A stretch of 12,161 nt of DNA from an uncultured Mailhella sp. (GTDB taxonomy: Bacteria; Desulfobacterota; Desulfovibrionia; Desulfovibrionales; Desulfovibrionaceae), in the NCBI GenBank assembly GCA_944324625.1, contig CALUWZ010000037.1:1-12161 (forward strand), given 5' to 3'. Of this stretch, positions 1 through 5,778 are shown in pieces. Numbering within the stretch: position 1 is the stretch's first letter; every line of letters begins with the position of its first letter. The translations under genes and the position numbers were made by a program. The notes below the pieces were generated by a model that was not told the DNA's origin, searched no databases, and was given only the letters and a program-made list of their open reading frames with translations.

Positions 1-969
1 GATAACAGCTATATTGCATTGTTTGTAAAAAAATATCTGCAGGACGGCATAGATTTTTCCCATAGCTCGCATACGCAGATAAAAAACAAAATTTTGGCAA
101 TAAACGGCAATGTAACGGCATACTTGCGTCATCAGTGGGGACTTATGAAAAATAGAGAGGAAAGCGATAAACACCACGCTCAAGACGCAATAGTCATTGC
201 CTGTGCAGGGCAGGGTATGGTGCAGGCTTTGTCCCGTCTGTCTAAAATGGTCGGCAATGTGCATGCGGAAAAGAACAGGGCAAAATATTTGGTGCAGAAA
301 CCGTGGGCAAATTTTCGTGAAGACGTGCTCACAGCCGTGGATAAGGTTTTTGTTTCCCGTGCGGTGCGAAAAACTGCCACAGGTGAAATCCACGAAGAAA
401 AAATCCGCACACTAAATCCAAAATTGAAGAAAAAATATAGTGCTAAGGATGTAAAATCCGGAATACAGGTTCGCGGAGGTTTGGCAAACAACGGTGAAAT
501 GCTCCGCACCGATGTTTTTACAAAAAAGAACAAAAACGGCAAGGAAGAATTTTTCCTTGTGCCTATTTACAAGTCTGACCTTGGCAAGCCATTGCCCAAT
601 AGAGCTATTGTTGCCAATAAAAATGAGGATGAATGGACTGTTATTGATGATACGTTTACGTTTAAATTCAGTTTATTTATGGATGATTTGATAAAAACTG
701 TAAAGAAAGATACTGTTATTTTTGGGTATTACAAAGGTGTCCATAGAGGAACAGGCGGAATAACCATTATCAGTCATGACAAAAGTCAAACTTTTGAAGG
801 AATAGGGTCAAAGACACAAAATAATATTATAAAATACCAAGTTGACCCTCTCGGCAATTATGTGCAGGTAAGGCAGGAAAAGCGTTTGCCTTTAACTCTT
901 GTGCAAAAAAGGAAAAAACATGGCATGGCGAGTGGTGCAGATAAGCAGACCCTGTCTGCTCAAGATTAA
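1..969 (+). CDS. cas9: Type II-C Cas9, C-terminal part (5' end outside window)
   Basis: RNA-guided DNA endonuclease that cuts invading DNA using crRNA and tracrRNA. The frame is open from base 1, so the N-terminus (RuvC-I, bridge helix, REC, RuvC-II, HNH) is missing and 322 residues remain. Fragment residues 1-68 are the end of the RuvC fold with the RuvC-III motif HHAQDA at residues 58-63 (nt 172-189); D62 is the expected metal ligand. The rest is a short WED region and a PAM-interacting domain. Runs such as FFLVPIY, FKFSL, HRGTGG and EGIG align well with the N. meningitidis Cas9 C-terminus as I recall it. The WED part appears roughly 60 residues shorter than in that protein. A basic tail of about 23 residues follows the usual end point and overlaps the start of cas1. 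With cas1 and cas2 downstream and no csn2 or cas4, this is subtype II-C. Whether the nuclease is active cannot be judged without the missing part. Confidence 0.95.
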   Translation, partial: DNSYIALFVKKYLQDGIDFSHSSHTQIKNKILAINGNVTAYLRHQWGLMKNREESDKHHAQDAIVIACAGQGMVQALSRLSKMVGNVHAEKNRAKYLVQKPWANFREDVLTAVDKVFVSRAVRKTATGEIHEEKIRTLNPKLKKKYSAKDVKSGIQVRGGLANNGEMLRTDVFTKKNKNGKEEFFLVPIYKSDLGKPLPNRAIVANKNEDEWTVIDDTFTFKFSLFMDDLIKTVKKDTVIFGYYKGVHRGTGGITIISHDKSQTFEGIGSKTQNNIIKYQVDPLGNYVQVRQEKRLPLTLVQKRKKHGMASGADKQTLSAQD

Positions 970-1810
970 AAACCGTCAGCTTGTATATGCTCCGCAGGAT
1001 AAGGGGGAAGAAATTACGCTTCCCCTTGAGGATATAGCCGTGCTTATTTTAGAGCACAGGCAGATTAATTTTTCCCATGTCCTGCTTGCACAATTGGCGG
1101 AATACGGAATATGCCTTTTTTCCTGTGATGACAGGCATATTCCGAACGGTGTTTTTTTACCCTATCATCAGCATTATCAGCATGCGTCAGTGGCAGGCAT
1201 GCAGATACGCACAGCCCTTCCCCTCAGAAAACGGCTGTGGCAGGAAGTTGTGCGGGCAAAAATTGAAAATCAGGCTCTTTGTCTGCAGGCTCTTGGAACG
1301 GGCAGTGCACAAAAGCTTTTTGTCTTGATGAAAAAGGTGCAGTCAGGTGATGCGGGCAATTGTGAGGCAGGCGCCGCCCGTCTGTATTTTGGGGATTTGT
1401 TTGAGAATTTTTCCCGTCAAAAGGAAGAAGATTTTCGCAATGAATATTTAAATTATGCCTATGCCCTGCTGAGGGGCTGTGTTGCCCGTGCTTTGGTCGG
1501 TGCGGGACTTTTGCCCTTTTTGGGCATACACCATGCCAATAAGCTTAATGCCTTTAATTTGGCGGATGATATGCTGGAGCCGTTCCGTCCGTTTGCCGAT
1601 TATTTGGCAAAGCAGCTGGAAGAAAAAAACAGTCCGCTGACGCCAAAAATAAAGCAGGAATTACTGGCCGTTCTTACTCTGCAGTGCGAAATCAAGGAAG
1701 AAGTGCGGGGCATACTGTCTGCGATGGACAGCATGGCAAGTTCTTTGGTGCTCGCCATGGAGCAGAAAAATCCCAAGCTTCTTGCACTGCCCCGTTTTAT
1801 TCAGCCTTGA
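920..1810 (+). CDS. cas1: CRISPR integrase subunit Cas1 (type II)
   Basis: Metal-dependent integrase that works with Cas2 to insert new spacers into the array. The protein is 296 residues if started at the ATG at 920. That ATG has AAGGAA (909-914) at good spacing and gives the usual type II opening (MAWRVVQIS). It also places the putative active-site residues at E149 (in EAGAARLYF), H205 (in GIHHANK) and E220 (in DDMLEPFRP), matching the canonical numbering of type II Cas1. An upstream TTG at 899 would add seven residues and is less likely. The N-terminal beta domain covers about residues 1-80 and the helical catalytic domain the rest. The gene overlaps the end of cas9 by 50 bp in another frame, implying tight translational coupling. 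All three catalytic residues are present, so spacer acquisition is probably possible. Confidence 0.95.
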   Translation: MAWRVVQISRPCLLKIKNRQLVYAPQDKGEEITLPLEDIAVLILEHRQINFSHVLLAQLAEYGICLFSCDDRHIPNGVFLPYHQHYQHASVAGMQIRTALPLRKRLWQEVVRAKIENQALCLQALGTGSAQKLFVLMKKVQSGDAGNCEAGAARLYFGDLFENFSRQKEEDFRNEYLNYAYALLRGCVARALVGAGLLPFLGIHHANKLNAFNLADDMLEPFRPFADYLAKQLEEKNSPLTPKIKQELLAVLTLQCEIKEEVRGILSAMDSMASSLVLAMEQKNPKLLALPRFIQP

Positions 1811-1839
1811 CAGAGAATAAATAAAATCCTGAGGTTTTT

Positions 1840-2169
1840 ATGGCAAAATCAGGAGAACGATATATGCGCATGCTGGTATTTTTTGATTTGCCCACTCTGA
1901 CAAAAGAAAATAAAAAAAATGCCCAAAACTTTCGGCAGTTTTTGCTGAAAGAGGGATATATCATGCTGCAATGGTCGGTTTATTCCAGAATTTGCAGGGG
2001 GCAGTATGATGTTGAGGTGCACAGCCGGCGTCTTAAAGCTTCTTTGCCCGAACAGGGAAGTATCCGCCTTTTGACGGTCACGGAAAAACAGTATGCAAAT
2101 ATGGAAATTTTACTCGGACCTGTGAAAAAAACAGAAAAAATCGGGGCAACCCAGCTCCTTTTGCTGTAG
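1840..2169 (+). CDS. cas2: CRISPR-associated Cas2 (type II)
   Basis: Small ferredoxin-fold dimer that bridges two Cas1 dimers in the integration complex. It has 109 residues. The hallmark beta-1 strand LVFFDLP contains the conserved D16, and the pattern continues with KEGYIMLQWSVYSR, typical of Cas2 in type II loci. The ATG at 1840 follows GAGG (1831-1834). A second ATG at 1864 follows AGGAG (1851-1855) and would begin MRMLVFFDLP, giving 101 residues. I keep the longer form, but both starts are credible. It lies 29 bp after cas1 and is the last cas gene; a hairpin terminator begins about 20 bp beyond its stop. Confidence 0.93.
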   Translation: MAKSGERYMRMLVFFDLPTLTKENKKNAQNFRQFLLKEGYIMLQWSVYSRICRGQYDVEVHSRRLKASLPEQGSIRLLTVTEKQYANMEILLGPVKKTEKIGATQLLLL

Positions 2170-2191
2170 TTTTTTTACGCAAAAATAAGAA

Positions 2192-2215
2192 AATCCCCTG
2201 ATATTTCAGGGGATT
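2192..2215. terminator. Bidirectional hairpin terminator between cas2 and the array
   Basis: A perfect 10-bp stem (AATCCCCTGA, 2192-2201; TCAGGGGATT, 2206-2215) encloses a 4-nt loop. It is followed by ATTTTT on the + strand, and the A-rich bases 2181-2193 give a U-rich tract on the minus strand. It can therefore end the cas9-cas1-cas2 transcript and also a minus-strand pre-crRNA leaving the array. It fills most of the 57 bp between cas2 and the first repeat, so no long AT-rich leader fits on this side. Confidence 0.85.
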
Positions 2216-2226
2216 ATTTTTGAATG

Positions 2227-3054
2227 GTTATACTACATGTAAATTGGAAAGACAACTATAACGCATAATTTTTTATGCAATTTATAAAATAGGTTATACT
2301 ACATGTAAATTGGAAAGACAACTATAACAACGTTCAAAAAGGCACACTTCCTCTTGCAGTTATACTACATGTAAATTGGAAAGACAACTATAACGCTTTT
2401 TGCGCTGTCTTATTATGCCATTCGGTTATACTACATGTAAATTGGAAAGACAACTATAACATAAACTTTTTGATTATGCACGACAACGCTGTTATACTAC
2501 ATGTAAATTGGAAAGACAACTTTAACAAATTTATTTGCGTTATCGCAAAAAATGGCGTTATACTACATGTAAATTGGAAAGACAACTATAACCCTACAGT
2601 GTATTTTCTCAAGTTAATACACGTTATACTACATGTAAATTGGAAAGACAACTATAACAGCATTTCCGATAAGGTTGCTTTGCTTGTAGTTATACTACAT
2701 GTAAATTGGAAAGACAACTATAACTCAGGCTTACCATAATCATTGTATGCTTCCGTTATACTACATGTAAATTGGAAAGACAACTATAACTATTCTGTTA
2801 TAACCTTTATTTCATTTTTGGTTATACTACATGTAAATTGGAAAGACAACTATAACATTCCTTTGCTTTTTTCACGGTTGCTACTGGTTATACTACATGT
2901 AAATTGGAAAGACAACTATAACGATGATACGGAAAATGATAACAGGCTTTTTGTTATACTACATGTAAATTGGAAAGACAACTATAACGTGAAGGCGATG
3001 TCTTTTGGGTTCACTCCAGTTATACTACATGTAAATTGGAAAGACAACTATAAC
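2227..3054 (-). CRISPR. Type II-C CRISPR array, 13 repeats of 36 bp and 12 spacers of 30 bp
   Basis: Repeats start at 2227, 2293, 2359, 2425, 2491, 2557, 2623, 2689, 2755, 2821, 2887, 2953 and 3019, an exact 66-bp period. Each begins GTTATA and ends TATAAC on the + strand and holds the palindrome TACATGTA. Twelve repeats are identical. The fifth (2491-2526) has one A-to-T change at 2522. Both terminal repeats are intact. The minus strand is proposed as the crRNA strand: read that way, the repeat begins GTTATAGTTGTCTTTCC and matches the recalled N. meningitidis type II-C repeat at 22 of 36 positions. The + reading matches poorly. Spacers are all different, AT-rich by eye, and none resembles another part of this window. 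The outer end at 3054 runs into the 3' end of hypF, and the inner end lies 57 bp from cas2. Confidence 0.98.
3019..3047 (-). promoter_or_regulatory. Promoter inside the CRISPR repeat (example: outermost repeat)
   Basis: On the minus strand the repeat holds TTGTCT (here 3042-3047) and TATAAC (3019-3024) separated by exactly 17 bp. These match the sigma70 -35 and -10 consensus at 4 and 5 of 6 positions. All thirteen repeats contain both boxes unchanged; the fifth repeat's substitution lies outside them. Transcription would start about 6-8 nt into the next spacer, leaving some 22-24 nt of guide. That agrees with the known organisation in N. meningitidis, where a -10 box sits at the same end of each repeat. 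The assignment is from sequence only. Confidence 0.6.
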
Positions 3055-5765
3055 AAAGCGCCGAAGAAGGCTTGGCCGAGGCTTATGCAGGCATCGCCCA
3101 CAGGGGTGTTTTGAGGAAAGAGTATTTTTAGTTTGGGGGCAGCATGGACTGCAGGCGGAACAGTGCTTGGGCTTTGAGTATTATTAATTGCCGTTTTTTG
3201 TGTGTTTTGTTCAGACCGTGTTTTTTCCGCAGGGCTGTCATGTTCGTTATGGCCGCATGGGCACACAGACGCGCCGTGTTCGGAAATCCTGTCAATTTCC
3301 CGATACAGGTTTCTGAGCAAAATTTCATTGTTGAAAACGCCGCCGCTTAAAATCAGCTGTTCGGACGGAAAATTTTTATTCAGCAGGCTGAGGCAGTCGG
3401 CAAGGGCACGGGCAAGGCTGTTGTGGAAAATTTTGGCAATGTCGGCAGCGGTTCTTTGGGCCTGATACAGTTTAAACAGTTCGGCATAGAGGAAAACCGT
3501 ATCAATTTCCACGCAGGCCGCAAAATCGTCAGGCTGTTTTTTTTCCTGTATTGCTTGGCGTGTTTTTTGTATTGCCGCAGGATTTTGATGCAGCGGAATT
3601 TCTATATATTCCGCCGTACTGCCTGAAAAAGCGATGTCTTCCAGCTTTATGGCTGCCTGCCCTTCGTAGCTTGTGTGCGTGCAGATATTCAAAAGAGCGG
3701 ATATGGCGTCAAACAGTCTGCCGCAGCCGCTGCTTTTGGGGCAGTTGATGTTTTTATCCAGCATAAGGGAACATTGGGCAAGGGGAGCGGCATATTCGGG
3801 ATTTTGTGAGAACGGAAAACTGTCAGTTTCCTTCAAATAGCCTTTTTCCAGAGCTTTTTGATGATAGGCAAAAGCAATGCGCCACGGTTCGAAATTGGCT
3901 CTGTCGCCGCCGATAAGGGCAATGGGGGAGAGGCTTGCCAAGCGGTAATGGCGTTTTTCTTTGGCAAAAAGATAAAAGATTTCTCCGCCCCAAATGCTGT
4001 TGTCGTATCCAAGGCCCGTGCCGTCCATAATGAGGGCAAAATACGGCGTATCGTGCAGTTGTTTTTGCTCTGCCAAGACAGAATAGGCATGGGCTATATG
4101 GTGCTGGACTTTTTCCAAGGGAATGCCGTGCTTTTGGCTGTATTCTTCAGCCGCGTGCGTGCTTGGAAAATCGGGGTGGAGGTCGGTCAGCACTTTTTGC
4201 GGCTTCACTTCCAGAAGTTTTTGCAGGTGCTTGGCTGTTTCGTCAAAAAAATCCAAAACTTCCAGATTATCCAAATCGCCGATGTGCTGGCTTGGGCAGG
4301 CTTCTTTTTCTTTGGTAAAGCAAAAGGTGTTTTTTAAAAAAGTGCCTGTGGCAAAAACGGAAGTCAGATAGTTTTCGTTTTCGGGAAAGCTGACGGGGCT
4401 TGGCACGTAACCGCGCGCACGGCGGAAATATACTGTTTTGGGCAGCGGATTTGGGCTTTGGGAAGAAGGGCAGGAGAATTTTGAAAATGCCGGGCTGTTT
4501 AAATTTGTCTGAAGGGCTTTAGTATTGTCTGTATTTTCGGCATGTGCGGCATTTTGGGACAGGGCAAGGCAAACGGAATCGTCCACACGGATTAAAATAT
4601 CCCGGTCATGAAAAAGGTAATAATCGGCAATGTCTTTTAAGTCTTGCAGGGCTTGCCTGTTTTTTATGCAGATTGGTTTTCCGCCCTGATTGGCAGAGGT
4701 CATGATCAATGCTTTGGGGGCTTGCAGTTTTGAATTTTTCTGCAGCACATCGGGACTGAACAGCAGTAAATGCAGGGGGGTATAGGCAAGCATTATGCCG
4801 ATTCTGCGCGTATCGGGCGCAATGCTGTGAGGCAGGCCGCCTTTTGCGGGACAAAGCACAATGGGTGCTGAAATGGAGGTTAAAAGTTCTTCTGCCTCTT
4901 TGCTTATATGGGCCAGCTCTTTGGCTGTTTCAAGGTCTTTGACCATAATGGCGAAAGCTTTGTGAGGTCTGTTTTTGCGTCTGCGAAGTTCGCGGACGGC
5001 TTTTTCGTTAAAGGCACTGCAGGCAAGCTGAAAACCGCCGAGTCCTTTTATTGCAATGATTTTTCCTTGGTTCAGCAGGCTGATGCATTGTATCAGGGCT
5101 TCATTGTCCGCCGCCAAAATATTTTGGTTTTGCGGAAGATAGGGCGGATTTTGCGTTTGTTCCGCAGTTTCGGATTTTGTTTTGCCGTCGCTCAGCCAGA
5201 TATGCGGACCGCATGCGGCGCAGGCATTGGGCTGGGCATGAAAACGCCTGTCAAGGGGATTGGTGTATTCTTTATGGCAGTCGGGGCAAAGCGGAAAACA
5301 GCCCATGCTGGTGACAGGTCTGTCATAAGGAATGGATTTTGTTATTGTATAACGGGGGCCGCAGGATGTGCAGTTGGTAAACGCATAACCGTAACGGCGG
5401 TTTTGCGGGTCGAACATGTCCTTTTTGCAGTCCGCGCAGACGGCGACGTCAGGGCTTACCAGAACGCTGTGGCCTGTATGCTCTCCCTGTTCGGAGTGGA
5501 TAATGGCAAATGTTTTGTCGTTCTGAAGGGGAATTTCCGTTTTTTCATGGGAGGAAATACGGGCAAGGGGAGGCAGTTTCTGATGAAAGTCAAGATTGAA
5601 CTTTGCAATGTTTTCTTCATTGCCTTGGATTTCGATGCATACGCCCTTAGGGGTGTTCTGCACGAAACCGCATAAGCTGTTTTCCATGGCGATTTTGTAG
5701 ACAAAAGGCCGAAAGCCTACGCCCTGAACCTGCCCCCTGATAATGTGCTGTTCCCGTTTCTCCAT
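3048..5765 (-). CDS. hypF: Carbamoyltransferase HypF, [NiFe]-hydrogenase maturation
   Basis: Makes thiocarboxamide on HypE from carbamoyl phosphate and ATP, the source of the cyanide ligands of the [NiFe] active site; cytoplasmic. The N-terminal acylphosphatase domain has GQVQGVGFRPFV (residues 11-22, with R19). Two paired zinc fingers use C110/C113, C132/C135, C160/C163 and C182/C185. A YrdC-like domain follows from about residue 220 (KGLGGFQLAC; RRRKNRPHKAFAIMV), then a Kae1-like domain with HHIAH (555-559), DGTGLG (581-586), SGCGRLFDA (679-687) and SGGVFNN (807-813). At 905 residues it is longer than the usual 750-800. The excess is in polar, low-complexity stretches near 193-216, 403-443 and 827-877. 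The protein ends normally, just after ISLGQA. The last two codons and the TAG touch or lie inside the outermost CRISPR repeat. It starts 13 bp after the upstream gene's stop with only a weak Shine-Dalgarno sequence, suggesting translational coupling. Confidence 0.95.
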   Translation of the reverse strand: MEKREQHIIRGQVQGVGFRPFVYKIAMENSLCGFVQNTPKGVCIEIQGNEENIAKFNLDFHQKLPPLARISSHEKTEIPLQNDKTFAIIHSEQGEHTGHSVLVSPDVAVCADCKKDMFDPQNRRYGYAFTNCTSCGPRYTITKSIPYDRPVTSMGCFPLCPDCHKEYTNPLDRRFHAQPNACAACGPHIWLSDGKTKSETAEQTQNPPYLPQNQNILAADNEALIQCISLLNQGKIIAIKGLGGFQLACSAFNEKAVRELRRRKNRPHKAFAIMVKDLETAKELAHISKEAEELLTSISAPIVLCPAKGGLPHSIAPDTRRIGIMLAYTPLHLLLFSPDVLQKNSKLQAPKALIMTSANQGGKPICIKNRQALQDLKDIADYYLFHDRDILIRVDDSVCLALSQNAAHAENTDNTKALQTNLNSPAFSKFSCPSSQSPNPLPKTVYFRRARGYVPSPVSFPENENYLTSVFATGTFLKNTFCFTKEKEACPSQHIGDLDNLEVLDFFDETAKHLQKLLEVKPQKVLTDLHPDFPSTHAAEEYSQKHGIPLEKVQHHIAHAYSVLAEQKQLHDTPYFALIMDGTGLGYDNSIWGGEIFYLFAKEKRHYRLASLSPIALIGGDRANFEPWRIAFAYHQKALEKGYLKETDSFPFSQNPEYAAPLAQCSLMLDKNINCPKSSGCGRLFDAISALLNICTHTSYEGQAAIKLEDIAFSGSTAEYIEIPLHQNPAAIQKTRQAIQEKKQPDDFAACVEIDTVFLYAELFKLYQAQRTAADIAKIFHNSLARALADCLSLLNKNFPSEQLILSGGVFNNEILLRNLYREIDRISEHGASVCPCGHNEHDSPAEKTRSEQNTQKTAINNTQSPSTVPPAVHAAPKLKILFPQNTPVGDACISLGQAFFGALL

Positions 5766-5778
5766 ATAACTTGCTGTA

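Noticed and set aside
180..542. Minus-strand open frame within cas9
   Set aside because: Shadow of the cas9 frame; low-complexity phenylalanine-rich translation of antisense A-rich codons.
899..919. Alternative TTG start for cas1, seven codons upstream
   Set aside because: The ATG at 920 has the better-spaced AAGGAA, gives the standard type II N-terminus and puts the catalytic residues at the canonical positions.
2227..3054. + strand transcription of the array from a leader beside cas2
   Set aside because: The 57 bp there are mostly a terminator, the + strand repeat does not align with known type II-C repeats, and no -35 box lies 17 bp before the TATAAC on that strand. Not fully excluded without RNA data.
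2470..3114. Two + strand open frames (2470-2739 and 2743-3114) encoding a repeated VILHVNWKDNYN peptide
   Set aside because: They are the CRISPR array read as protein. The 36-bp repeat and 30-bp spacers are both multiples of three, so the frame stays open by arithmetic. There is no ribosome site and the variable parts are spacers.
4908..5675. A 255-residue + strand open frame
   Set aside because: It lies wholly antisense to the zinc-finger and YrdC parts of hypF, which is clearly the real gene. No recognisable domain or ribosome-binding site.
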